From Scatophagus argus (Eukaryota; Chordata; Actinopteri; Scatophagidae), in contig NC_058503.1 of the NCBI RefSeq assembly GCF_020382885.2, forward strand, positions 2,097,110-2,161,109: a stretch of DNA of 64,000 nucleotides, read 5' to 3'. The position numbers and the translations under genes are program-made. Below the pieces are notes generated by a model. The model was not told the DNA's origin, did no database searches, and saw only the letters and a program-made list of their open reading frames with translations. This document shows positions 35,401 to 47,924 of the stretch, in pieces. Each line of letters opens with the position of its first letter. The stretch's first letter is position 1.

Positions 35401-38400
35401 ACTAATCAAGGCTCTCAGTAACAAATATTTGGATGTGTATGTGCTGTAAAAATTGATTTAAATTATCAAAATATAGAATAACCAATGATGGAATGTATGT
35501 CACTACAATTTATTCAACTGCACTTAACTGACTACATGTTTTAAACAGCTTGTATTTTATCCAATTTTCTGCTAATTTATCCTTCTTCTCCACTACATTT
35601 TGGAGGCAAACATTGTATTTATTGTATGAGACCTTTAGTTATCAAATAAATATAGTGAAGTTTAGTTTGCAGATTCAGGTTATTCAGTGTGGATAGACTA
35701 TCACCTGTGATGTGTAACTGACCAGATAGTGTTGTGGGTGGGATGCCAAAATAGTGCTTTTGTAAATTGGCAATCAGACCAAAAAAAACCAAAAAAACAC
35801 CAATACAGTAACTGGCCAGACTTATGATCAGTCTGTCTATGAATGATAATGTTATTTTGTAACTGCTGGATCCGTAAATGTTGTCTTACAAGCTCATCAT
35901 ATCAACCTATCGGGTGAAGATAGGTTCATTTTGCATTAACGTGATTAACATTCCATTTCATATCATCATCGAGTTCAAATTTGAAGTTGTCCCATCTTTT
36001 CGTGAAAAAAACAAAACAAACAAAACTAATGATGCAGCCTCTGCAGAGTGGGAAGAACAGGAAAACTTCCTGTGACCAGCCACTGCTAGTCTCTTATTTT
36101 TTTAAAATTAAATTAAATTAAAATTAACTTAGTTACTTGTGTGATGTTGCGGATTGGGACTGGTATGTTGACAGTCATAGGAGCCTCCCTGCCCTTTTGC
36201 CAACACCTCAGTCACTAAATGGGACTCAGAAATTCAGTTCTGTTGCTAATCATGGTCTAAAGGTTCTGACGTGAACGGCATCATACCTACTAACCCTCAG
36301 CATGTTAGCACTGTCATTGTAAGCATGTTAGCATTTCATCCAAAGCAGCGCAAGTACAGCTTCACCTAGCAGCTTGTTTTTCCTGCCGGTGCAACTTGTG
36401 TTTTCTTTGCTCCTTGTTGCCGGGCAGCCTCCTCCTTTTCACACCTCTCCCAGGCTCATAAAATTTATCTTGTAACTCCTGTTTAGCTTTAACCCCCTCA
36501 CCTCCTTCTCCTCCCATTTTATAAGCTCTGTCATCCCTTTCTGTGCCCCCCATCCTGCCATCTCCCACCTCCTCTTACTCCTCTACTTCTTTCCCCCACT
36601 TTTTTCCCCCTCTTTGCTGGTTCTCCCTTCTTCTTCCTCCTCCTCCTCCTCCTCCTCCTCTTTTATTCCCTCACAGAGCTCTGAACAGAGCCCTCAGTGT
36701 GCAAGTTGCTGGGCCGAGTGGCAGCAGGATGGGAGGGGGTGTGAGGACTGAAAGCAGGGGAGGAGAAGAGCAAAAGGCTGCCACAAAAGCCTTGGTGAGA
36801 GGTGTGAGTATGTATGACATCATGCTCCTCCTGGGAGCCATTGACCGCAATGTGGATGCCTGTTTTTTTTGTTGCAACCGTCCAAACACCGCTAGTGATC
36901 CGCGTCTAACTGGCTAGTGATCCGCGTCTAACTGGCTAGTGATCCGCATCTAACTGGACAGATCTGTTTTATTTTCAATAGGAAAAGAAGTGGCTCTAAA
37001 AGTTGCAGTGAAGAATCAACTGTGTCCAGCTGCAACATGTGAGCTCGTGTTAAATTTAACTTCACCTCAAGCGTTTGGAGTGGGGTTCAAACCCACAGGA
37101 ATGCCAGTAAACTGTAGTTGTGTTTGCCCAGCCCCTGCTTTAGTGGTTTCATTGAGGTTCTGGTGGTCTTCAGTCTCATAATGGAGCCAGACAGCCCATT
37201 CAGGGCCTGCAGTGATCTCAGCTGTGTGCTGGTCTCCCCAATCTCTGGGGTGTTTGTTCGTGAGAATGTGGGGGGTTGTCGTGAGGAATGCTTTCCCTCT
37301 CTCTCTGTCTCTCACACACACCCACACACAGACACACACACACACACACGAGTGAACACAAATTTCACATTCCTGTCTTGCTCCCAGTTTTTTGTCTTAA
37401 GTGTGCTGCAATCAAAATGTGCAATTTTGTGTGTTTAAAACTTGAAATGCATTAGATGGACTGTGTGTGTGTGTGTGTGTGTGCGCACGTGCGTGCGTGC
37501 ATGTGTGCAAGGGGCACAGAGCCAAGCCCCTCTGTGAACAACCACTCTTTGTGGACACAGGAAATGTGGTGATGGTCACAGGGATTTCCAGCCAAGGTTT
37601 CAAGAAAAACAGCATTAGACTCTACCAGCACACAAACAACTGGTCACTACTGACTGTACTGTACCTGTAAGTGGAGTGAGAGATGGGTGGACTAGATGAC
37701 AACCTTTCAGCCTATGATCTTTTATTTTAAAAGTATTTGGAGTGCGTATACTTGCTGCGAGTCTGCACAGTCTTTTCAAGTTGTAAATTTAATTGAAAAT
37801 GGTCCTTTAACCAGCTATTTCTTGAGCCTTCAACCATAGTCTTCATCAGTGGAAGGAGTTTGTGTAGGTGTCACTGAGTTTCATCTGTTGCTGTGAAGAT
37901 GTCATCCTCAGCAAAGTTATGCAGCAAACAGGGCTCAATGATAGCAATGTAAACAATGTCGTTGCAGCATGAAGATTATACTAAGAGCAACTAAACATAA
38001 GCTGGTTTCTGTGGGCATCCCTCCTCTGTTGCTCACCCTGAGGTTTCTTCCATTTTTTCCTGTTAAAGGTTTTTCTGGGAGTTTTTCCTTAGTCGATGTG
38101 AGGGTCGAAGGGCAGAGGATGTTGCTGATGTTATGTTAAGCCCTTTGAGACAAACTGCTTGTAAAAATGGGCTATACAAATAAAGTTGACTTGACTTGAC
38201 TTGACTGTCTCAGAGCCGCACCTTTGCAACAGACAGAAAACCAGACTCACCACATCTGACATCACGACTAGATTAGCTGCACTAAAAATATGCATATTGT
38301 TTGTGTGTGCGTGCGTGTGTGTCCGTGTGTACATATATATAACCTTTCCGTACCATTACATGGCAGTGTGTCGTTTCCCTCTCCACGCCTGGGTTGGTGG

Positions 38401-41400
38401 TGCTTCTTTTTATGGCCGCCTCAGCACAGACAAACCTTCCACCAGACATAGCTGGACTCAGGATATTAAACCTCTCAAATGGAGCAGGAGCAGACATTTT
38501 TGTTTTCCAGATCAGCAATATATTCATATTCATACTGCTAAGAGGCTTGTGTGTAATGGAGTTGGTGGTGTATTACTATAAATGGAAGTGTGTCGGTAGT
38601 TGTAAATAAATGGTTCCACAATTTACAAAAAATAGATGTGGTGATCACAGATTGCAAAAACACAGTACAACATGAAATGAAAGTAAATGCTGTGCATCAT
38701 CATCTGCAGTGTTTGTGTGTGTGTGTGTGTGTGTACGTGCGTGTGTGTGCATGCTCTCACAGTAGAAACAGGGCAGTGGTGATGTCTGCACATGGGTGTG
38801 GATATGGGGAGGTTGGGAAGGTAAAAACAGGACAGAGCATTAAGAGTCCGCTGCAAAAGGGCAACGACCTCGGAAGCTAAATGAAGCTTTTCCATGAACA
38901 GATCATGCTATCATACTTTTAAACTAATCTGCACATTACACTGCATTCCCAAGCCAGCTGTTATAATAAACAAACACGAGACTCTCAAAAAAATCTTATT
39001 TTGTAGGATGCCCCACTGATGCCGATGATGATGATGATGACGTTTGATACAAAATTAAACCTTGTGATCCCTGTAGGAAATCAAATTGGAAATGACACCT
39101 CCCGCTCCACACACACAAAACAAAAAATAAATAAATAAAAATATTAACAATGTTTATAATCCTATGGTTGCAGCCCAAAACGCTCAAACATACATCAGCA
39201 GCAACAACAGGAGAATCAGCTGTTCGCTATGGACGAGGTCAGCGCTTAAATACAGCTGATGCATTTCTGTGGGTATTAACCATGTCAGAAACGCTGAAAC
39301 AGAAAACTACCTCATGTGCCCTTTCATTATTATTATTATTTTTTTTTTATTATTATATATTATGTTTTCTGATGCATCCTATCTACAGTCTTACGGGTCT
39401 TATGGATGCTCTTGACTAGTTATAAACCAGAGGTTGACTGGAGGTTGGCATGTCATACATTATGAATACCCACGTATACACACCTCAACAATCAACTTTG
39501 TCATAGTATGCTATAATAATCCATCCATCCATCCATTTTCTATACCGCTTATCCATCAGGGTCGCAGGGGAGCTGGAGCCTATCCCAGCTGACTATGGGC
39601 GAGAGGCGGGGTACACCTGGACTGGAAGCCAGTCAATCACAGGGCCAACACACAAAGACAGACAACCACACACTCTCACACTCACACCTAGGGGCAATTT
39701 AGAGTAGCCAATTAACCTAATGTGCATGTTTTTGGTATTGTGGGAGGAAGCCGGAGTACCCGGAGAAAACCCACGCAGGCACAGGGAGAAATTCGAACCT
39801 GGAACGCTCTTGCTATGAGGCGACAGTGCTAACCACTGCACCACCGTGCCGCCCCGCTATAATGATCCATGCAGAAATTTAAAAAAAATAAATAAAAAAA
39901 TCCAGACATGGTGAAGATATCGCTCAAATGAATGTCCCTCCTGCTGATAAAGATGTTTCCACTGGCATATCTTCTGCTGCAAAACCCAGTTCATAAGCAC
40001 AAAACAGAGACTGGGCCTGAAACTGAGGGTTATTTTTACTGTTACTAATTTTCACTTAGTGGTTTAATCACTTTAAGGTGCAAAGTTTCCAACAGGATTT
40101 CCCAGACTCCAAGCTTATGTCTTCAGATTGATTGTCTTGTACTGGGGCGCGTGACCGAAAGCGCATGTGGCAGTAGCCTTTGCAGACCAACTAGAATGCA
40201 TTTACGTGACTTGTTTCCAACCAGTGATCTCTCTATCCATGCAGGCAGCCGTCCCACCGTGCAGTATGTGGCTTCACTTTCCGAGCTGCCCCAGGCCCTG
40301 CTGCCGTACTACACACAAGGCTACGTCCTGGCTGCCTTGCACCCCATCATCCTGTCTGTGGGCCGAACCCGCTCACTGCCCTTCAGCCTGCTGTACCGCG
40401 CCATCCTGGCCCGTCCCAGACCCAGGTACGCAGGTCCTAACCCTGTTTTCAGCCCAAAATGTTGGTAGATTCTGATTTTAAATGAGCATAAGGGATTTTC
40501 TTCTTCTCATCTTTGTAAGTCTGATACACAAGAAAACACACACGTGAAGAGCCCTTCAGTATAATAGATAGTCTTAATTAATATGAAACACAACAGTCTC
40601 TCTATCTTTGGTTTTAGACGGATGGCATTCACAATTTACTGTTATTGGGAAGCTTTTTTTGGACTTGGGTAATGTAATGAGTTATGCTCCGCTCTGTAGA
40701 TCTGTACAGTAAGACTAATTTCTGTTTGTTTCTAATTAAAACAAGATGGACAAATAAAGCAAGTTAAATTCAAGTCTTAATAGTCTTGATATTACAGTGG
40801 TACAATGAATAGACAGTGCAACATAAAGAGAGAGAGAATCATGTTATTGTGCTGAAAGGACCTTGCAGCAGATTTTGGTGAGGCGGGGAATCCCGTTGCC
40901 ATGTCGATCTGCCAGGCCTGTGCAGTTACAGGTGATGCTGTTGCTGGGGCTGTTTTTCTTCCAAAGAACCTGGACTTCTTGTTAACATGCATGGTATCAT
41001 GGACTCCATCGAATACCAGCAGATATTTTATTAGATTCTAGATTTTCAATCTACTCAAATATATATTGGTTCTAAGTATCTGTTCCCGGTCTCCTTGATT
41101 CCTAATAATCAGTATCGGCCCATAGTGGATCCCCAGTTGACAGCATGAATGCCTTTGAGGGGTCAGTAAAGATTACTCTGTACAAGCTGTGTGTCACACA
41201 CATGCCTTCCCACTGTGCCCTCATGTTCACCATCATACTGTCGAGTAAGTGGATGAATGATGGATGAAGTTGCATATTTAATGCAGATCCATGGTAGGAG
41301 GTCAGAATGGCGTGCCTTGAAGGAGGGGTACGTATATTTTGATTTGACTCGGCCCTTGTGTCTGCCAGGATTTCTATTGGCTAGAAATGCACCCAACAAC

Positions 41401-44400
41401 ACGGATCCCATAGCAGCCGATGGGGATGAAGCTCCTCTGATCTCTGAGATTTGATAGGTTGAGATATTATAACTATTATGCTAATTTGTGCTAATGTTGG
41501 TATTTTAAATGCAAAGTTGGACCAGAGGGAAGTGCTCTGCGTGACTTCTGTTCTGCTACAAAAAATTGCTTTAATGTTGAGGAGGCCCTATGGTTTCTAT
41601 GATCTGTCATCACCTCAGTTGTCTAAATTGTTGTTTACCTTTTGTGTAAGTGCTTAGACAGTAGCTGGTAGCCATCTCCTGCTGAGCCTCTAAATAATTT
41701 GTGTGACTGTCTGCTCTCTGACAATTACAAGTGAACTATGAACCATCCAGCTGGACAGGTTCAGTAGGTTTAGTGCCACTAACCCAGGAGCTCCCTGCTG
41801 ACCTGAACAGAGAAGGGAAAAAAAAAACCATATCACACACTGTTACTGTTGAACTTGCCTCACTGGCTGTCTGTGTGTGTGCTTTCAGTAAGCAGACGGC
41901 GTCCATGTGTCACAGTGTGCCAGTGTTGAGGGTGGAGGAGTGGCCATTACCTGGAGAGTCACTGACGGGCGACACGGTCAGAGCGCTCATCGACAGGGTC
42001 AGTGATGTTTACTACAGCAAATGAAAGAGCAAATAAAGGGGGGTGTATTCTAAATGTTACTCTACTCCAGTGGTTCCTAACTGGGGAATTAGAAAGCTCT
42101 GCTTCACACACATGTAAAGGTCCAATCTGTCATTTTCAGATCATTTTATCTTTCAGGAACATTCTTATAAACTACATGAGACCTTTGACCAAACATTCAT
42201 CACATCTCACAACAACAAGCCCTCATCACACGTTACACAATGTTAATACGGTGGCTGTGAGGGACAAAGTAACATGTGCTACTGTATTTCAGCTTGAAGG
42301 ATCATTCTGGAGCAACCTTGACAGAAAACAATAATAAGTGCGCCCTAATTCTGGAAACCCTCCAAGAAGACAAAATAATCATCATGAGATGAATAAAGCA
42401 CTGTAGAAAAATTCTGTATATTTATAGTACACAGTCTTTTACTTATTTTAAGATTCTTTTTTTAACATCTTAGAATCCCGAAAAGATCTATTCAATATTT
42501 GATGTGGACTTTATCCAAAACATTATCCAATATTTCAGTTTTTTAAGGATGTCAGGTATCTTGTATTTTGCTTATTTGAGAGGCCTTACGAGTTACCTTC
42601 ATCTCTGCAGGGCTCTAAAATCACTGAAGTAAGTAACATACTGGATGCTTTCAGCTCTGTCAGCCTCTAAAAAGCCTTTAAAGTACAATATTAGATATTT
42701 CCACCTTTTCAGAACTATTACAGTCCCTAAATATATGAAGTACTTTTACATCATCAGGACTTGAAGGGGTTTAAAACAGGTGAAATATGACATAATGTCA
42801 CCTTTTTAGCACTCCTTAAAATATGTGAAATACTCACCAGTTCAAGATTTTAGAGCTGAAAGAACAGGAAGGTTGTGGTTAGTAATAATAATTGAATTGA
42901 ATTTTTTATGTGGGTCACCTCAGAGTGCTTTATGGGGCTTTGACTGTTTTTCCTATATTTTAATTAATTAATCATTTATGTATGTAAAGCAAACAAACTG
43001 GCACGTTACCTGGCTTGGAGTTGCTTTTTGCTCCGTGGGAAGTTGAGATATCGCACATGTTCTCATTGATAATGCTGGGAAATTGTGTTCAGATCAGACC
43101 CCGCACCCAGCTGATGATTGGTGGGATTGTGGTATTTAGAAAATAAGAATCCTTTTGAATTGCTTTATTGTAATGGTGAGCTAGATACTTACCATATAGC
43201 TGTCTGTCTTTGTGACAGGTGAACAGCAGCGCCCGCGGGGGCGTTCGGTTTATTGGCTCGGTCCTTCAGCAGGTGAGCGGGATCACCAATGGTAGGGTGC
43301 ACAGTCCGAAGAGAAGCTGCCGCTCCCCTCCACGAACCCCTCCTGGAACGCCTCCTGGAGACAGAGAGCTGGAGGAAAACACCTACAGTCCTGGTGAGAC
43401 GCTCACTGCTCTTCAAATCACTCTCATTTGTTTCCTGTATCTCTATTGGTGTCTCCAACAACAACTGGGTGTCAGGTTTTGCTAGTGGACCACCTGTCAA
43501 CTTAGACACTGAAAAGGGATTAACCTTTTAACCTAAATGTCCAGTCTTCTGTCCTGGGCTTTTGTCACATTTTCACTTCAGAAAATATGAAGTGTGAAAT
43601 ATAACGATGAAGATGTGAAAGATGAAGTTCTACTCTATTCGTGAACTGACATCAAAAAAACGCAGGTTAATGTAGTACTTTTCTGTCGAACTGGATGTTG
43701 TTGACAAGTGCACCAGTCTTTATTTCTACTTATGTGCTCTCTCTTTCCTCCTCCCTCTCTCAAGACTTGAGGTTGCTGGTCTTCTTTCACTCCTGGGCTC
43801 CAGGCTGCGCTCCTCTGGACTCACTGGCCTGTCAGTACCACCAGGGGGCGCTCTCCATGCGCGTTTCCAGGAAGGGCCAGGTTGTCAGCGCCCTGGAAGC
43901 TGATTGGCTGGAGCTGACTGCCGCCTACTACCGCAAAGGCTGGTCATTGGTGGACTCCTTTGTCTACTGGGACACACCTAAAGGTTGGTTTGATGTTGGA
44001 TTGACTGTGGCTGAAGCTACTCTCTCCAACATGTGTGCTTACACTGCAGCCAGCAGTGAGGGTGAATCATGTCCCATCACATCAGCAGTGCACCTGAACG
44101 TCTCCTGATGAATCAGATAGCTGTTCATTCTGCTCAGACTGTGAGCTTTTCACCCAGGGAGGACTGAGCTCAGCTCAGACTGCACCATTTTTCATCCACG
44201 CTAGCAGCATGGCTGTAGGGCTGGTAATGTCGGTCAGTTCTTTTGTCAGTTGTCTTTTGTAGAAATGAGATGTGTCGTCCATCTATATATACATAATATA
44301 TATTCATGTGTGAGTGTGTGAGTGTGTGTATGGCAGCAAGCAGCTCTTGTGTTAAAGTAAAATACAATGTGCGTTGTTGTATGCATGTAATTTTATGAAT

Positions 44401-46237
44401 GCATAATTGAATTGAATCGGACAAACCAAAGAACTGTTCACCATTCAGTTATTATAGACAAATTAATATTGTCCTTTTTCACATTTATTTTTCTGTGAAT
44501 TATGAGACAAGGCATTTTTAAATCTTCCGTTGGCATAAATCTCCAAATAAATGGAGTGAATAAACAAAAACAGTCTTGGGTTCAAAGGAGTAACGGCAGC
44601 TGCTGTTATCTTTGCTCATAAAGCAGTGATTCACAGATACACACAAAATCAGTCACTTCCTGTTTTGGCTCTGGTCCCTCCCTCCTCTCTCCCACTGCAT
44701 CTATATTTGGAGCCGTCTTCCTGACACTGGCGACCTTACTTCCTGTTCCTCTGTGAAGAAGCACACGTCTACATCATATGTAGACCTCTGAGGCCTGGAA
44801 TAAATGTTAAAATATACACACACTGGCATTAATATACTGGCAGCAATACGAATCCTCCATGCTACACTCCTCATATGAACACATGGGAACTCAAACAGAG
44901 CTCAGCCTATTTCTGATAACTGGGTCATTATCAACCCAATGACATGCTCTCATTGGCTCATTTCCTTCGCGGTCTTTCAGCGTTTAGGTTTAGTTGTACA
45001 TCAATCATCTGCTACCTGACAGCGTGATATATTTTGTGTCTGTGGATTATTCTGTATTCTTTCCCGTGTACCATATAAAGACCAAAACATCGCAATACAG
45101 GAATTTGTAGACATCTTACAGCGAGTCTTTGTGTGTTCGTGTTTCAGGCGAGCCGGTTCCCAGATCACTGGAGGGATTGTTTGTGTATGAGGAGAGGAGC
45201 ACCTCTCCTCCTGCCAATGACACCATCGTCGTCGAGCAGTGGACTGTCATCGAGGTCAGTAGAAATTCTGTTGTGTGAGAGAGAGAGAGAGAGAGGCTAT
45301 GAAAGCCTTACAATAACGAGTGCATGTGAATGTGCGTGGCCTCATCCTGACGAACGCAACGTGATGTGAAGATAAAGTGCACAACCTCACAATGCATCTG
45401 CATGGTGCTGGAAGATACTGTTATTAAGAGGGGATTGGGACTGAAAACAGTGCAGGGGGCTGGGCTGGTGGGCACGTGTTGCTTAAGGTACCGGTGAGAC
45501 AATGAAAGGTGATCCAGGAAGTCCAGTTTGCGGAACACATTGAAGTGTTGGAAAGCTTATCACACACACATTTTATAACTCTGGACACTCATCACAGTGG
45601 TTGCTACCTTGTCGTAGACCACAACAGTGGGGCTATAAACAGTAGAAACACAGCATTCATGCTGTAAAATGATCCACTGGGATTGTACGCATGTACGTGA
45701 TTGGCCGATGCCGCACCATGCCTAACTGGGCAAAATCTCTTTGTGTGTCCCTAAAATTAGAGTCTGACCGACATATCTGTTGGCCTGTCTGCTGGTGCAC
45801 TAATTTATCAGTGTATATCAGTATCACTGTGTATGATGCCTGATGTTCATCAAAGTGAAACCTTTTTTTTTATAAACATGTAGTATAAACATGAAGAGAT
45901 AATGGCATAATTTAGGATAACTGGGCCCATGTCATGAATATATGAATTATTTAAATTCAGTACTGGTATCCCTTTTCAACTGTTGACTTACCTACAAGTG
46001 TCTCCACTGTCTGCATGTATTGTTTTTACATCCAGGGCTCAAATGTGAAGACAGACTATGGGCCACTGCTTCACACTCTGGCTGAGTTTGGTTGGCTGCT
46101 CACCTGTGTGCTGCCCACTCCCATCATCCGACACGACAGGTAAATGAACGCACTCTGTATTCGTAATAATGCTTTTGAAACGTGTTTGTCAGTAATTAAA
46201 ACTGTTCATTTTAAAGAATGTTCTATAAACTGAACAC

Positions 46238-46277
<40 letters not shown>

Positions 46278-47924
46278 TGATGGGAACCTGGCCACTAAGC
46301 AGGTAGTGTTTCTCCAGAGGCCAGTCAGAAGTCAGGCAGCAGGACAACAGAGGAACCAGGTGAGAGTAGAGACTGACCACTTATGTGACTAACGTAAACC
46401 TACTGTATGGTGTCCTTCCAATGTAATAACTCAAGAGCTGTGACAACTTTTAGATATGTACTGAGGCTGGATAATGTACAGTTAAACATTACACTGTGGT
46501 ACGTGGGATGAATGAGAGAATCGGCAGCTTACATGACTGCGGCTTAGCAGCAAATAGCAGACAGACACAGTAAGAGACAAGACAAGACAACTTTATGTGC
46601 TACCACATATTTTTTGAACATGTTTTTAAATATGTAGTCCTCATGGTTTGTGCATGTTTTTTTTATTACAGAGAACATACATGCATTACAGACAGGATAA
46701 AAATTAATAAGAAAAAAGCTAGTAAAATACTTAATGATGTTAATATCAGTTCAGGAGATTTATAGATAGATAGATTATTGACTTTACATTTAAGTAAGAG
46801 AATACATTACAACCACATAGGAAAGTGGGTGACCTAAATACACACATACACATAAACACACATGTAGCTGCATGTACATCAATACGGTGAGACTTCTTAC
46901 CTTATTATTGTCTTAGTTGTCACATCTAATTTGTTTTCATTTGTTTTAATGGTGCGTCTCTCAGGGTGAAAACAGGAAAGGTTAGAAATATTGCAAGTTG
47001 TAATTCGTTGACAGCCGCACTGATCGGCAGGTGCAGTTCAGGGGCGACGTGAAAGAGTCGGAGTTGTTCATTACAAACGTCAGGACCGTGACTGGAGTAC
47101 TTAATGAAACACAAGGTGAAACAGTGACACTCGCAGGAAAATTCCTAAAGTGAAATGCAAAAAGTGATTCTGAAAAAGGTGATGTTTATACAACATAATT
47201 ATATAACTAGAATAGAATTAGAAGCTGTAGGAACAATAGGGATAGGCTCCAAATGGTAAAAGTAAAGCTCAGGCGTGGAATAAGTCTTCAGTTTACAAGG
47301 TGTATTTTTTGCTTTTTGTTTTGAGAAAAGCAGTTCATGCCTGATGATATCTGACTGAAATGTTGCATCTATAAATATAAATGGATTATTATTCTCATAA
47401 GGCAAGACGATTTGTATAGCAATGTTCAACAACAAGGCGGTTCCAGATGCTACATAAGACATAAAAGGCATTAAGGAAAGTTCTGAAAAGACATGTTAAA
47501 ATTTGATTGGAGAGGGTAAAATAAGATACAGCTGAGCTGAAATAGATTAGGTTAAATAAAACAGGAGAATAAAGATTACAGTGATGCAGTACAGTACAAT
47601 GTATGAATAAACAGCCCCCAAACAAATGCAGTGGCAAACAGAAAAGTGAGCCAGCTGGTCAAAACGCCAGGGAAGCGTTATTCATGTTTGGTATTAATGA
47701 ACACCTGTGTCTGTCCCCAGGCTTTGTCCACACACAGCGAAGTGTCCAGTCGCTCTGTAAGCCGTGCGGTCAGCAGCCCCGTCCCTCAGGACGAGCTGTC
47801 TCCAACTGCTGGAGGCATCGGGGGCTTCCCGGTGTTTGGAGGGGGGTACCCCGGCGCCCTGTCTCACCTGGAGGAAGGTGGCTTTGAGCAGGAAGAGGGA
47901 AAAGCTGAAGTCACCTGTATGTAA
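26446..47924 (+). CDS. RFTN2: Raftlin-2, lipid-raft linker protein, 9 coding exons
   Basis: Membrane-raft protein of the raftlin family. Coding exons: 26446-26584, 40245-40425, 41889-41997, 43219-43393, 43765-43983, 45148-45254, 46036-46139, 46278-46359, 47721-47924; all are GT-AG and phases agree, giving 439 residues. It begins MGCGLRKLEDPEDSS; Gly2 and Cys3 fit N-myristoylation and palmitoylation, the known membrane anchor of raftlins. Typical family blocks are GYVLAALHPII (exon 2), LEADWLELTAAYY (exon 5), VVEQWTVIE (exon 6), DYGPLLHTLAEFGWLL (exon 7) and the C-terminal EVTCM. Mammalian raftlin-2 is about 500 residues; this one is shorter, mainly between the IGSVLQQ segment and the LSMRVSRK segment, where exon 4 is Pro/Arg-rich. 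MOB4 as neighbour supports RFTN2 over RFTN1. Intron 1 is 13.7 kb. The exon 8 acceptor lies directly on a (TG)n tract. Confidence 0.93.
33961..34306 (+). repeat. Dispersed fish repeat in RFTN2 intron 1
   Basis: It starts at a gtcagcagggggcgacgcc block, continues with ttcttcaatgcagcatgatg, and ends at gtacagtctatga, a layout I recognise as a widespread percomorph interspersed repeat. Only one copy is in this window, so the class is not shown by the sequence here. Confidence 0.4.
34904..34936. repeat. Perfect 15-bp inverted repeat, 3-base loop
   Basis: Left arm 34904-34918 (ATTCTTTTACAATCA) and right arm 34922-34936 are exact reverse complements separated by ctg. It would form a tight hairpin in DNA or in the RFTN2 pre-mRNA. 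No terminal-repeat element or gene is attached. Confidence 0.85.
35198..35398. mobile_element. Small inverted-repeat (MITE-like) element, 201 bp
   Basis: Left end 35198-35215 (ATACCATCATTTCCGGAC) is the reverse complement of right end 35381-35398 (GTCCGGAAATTACGGTAT) with two mismatches. There is no coding capacity. It lies in RFTN2 intron 1. Target duplication is not clear, and the superfamily is not assigned. Confidence 0.7.
36630..36660 (+). repeat. (TCC)n microsatellite
   Basis: Repeated CCT triplets within a longer pyrimidine-rich stretch (about 36540-36665) of RFTN2 intron 1. Confidence 0.85.
36892..36957 (+). repeat. Three tandem copies of a 22-bp unit
   Basis: Unit CTAGTGATCCGCGTCTAACT plus GG; copies at 36892-36913, 36914-36935 and 36936-36957. 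The third has one G-to-A change (CGC to CAT context). It is a small minisatellite in RFTN2 intron 1. Confidence 0.9.
37309..37349 (+). repeat. (CA)n microsatellite
   Basis: Interrupted ACAC tract in RFTN2 intron 1. Confidence 0.85.
37461..37482 (+). repeat. (TG)n microsatellite
   Basis: TG run followed by a CGTG-rich variant tail to about 37508. Confidence 0.85.
38003..38208 (+). repeat. Dispersed retroposon 3' tail (plus strand)
   Basis: Opposite-orientation copy of the repeat at 10186-10400. It ends in TTGACTTGACTTGACTTGAC, a simple-repeat tail typical of a retroposon 3' end. It lies in RFTN2 intron 1. Confidence 0.55.
38716..38734 (+). repeat. (TG)n microsatellite
   Basis: TG tract followed by a TACGTGCGTG variant segment. 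Confidence 0.8.
39518..39855 (-). repeat. tRNA-derived SINE with target-site duplication
   Basis: On the minus strand the element begins GGCGGCACGGTGGTGCAGTG at its 5' end (about 39853), with an A-box-like TGGTGCAGTGG and a B-box-like GGTTCGAATTT near 39790-39800. It ends in a (GATG)n tail at 39521-39536. GCTATAAT flanks it on both sides (39510-39517 and 39856-39863), an 8-bp target duplication, so this copy is complete. The A and B boxes suggest an internal Pol III promoter. The same family has a truncated copy at 868-1180. Confidence 0.8.
46241..46275 (+). repeat. (TG)n tract forming the RFTN2 exon 8 splice acceptor
   Basis: Thirty-five bases of uninterrupted TG run straight into the AG (46276-46277) before exon 8 (46278). 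No ordinary polypyrimidine tract lies between. Confidence 0.9.

Noticed and set aside
36543..36917. 124-codon Pro-rich frame in RFTN2 intron 1
   Set aside because: It is caused by a pyrimidine-rich tract with TCC repeats and has no flanking splice support or recognisable domain.
36892..36957. Possible CRISPR-like array
   Set aside because: Three head-to-tail 22-bp units without spacers, in a vertebrate intron; a minisatellite.
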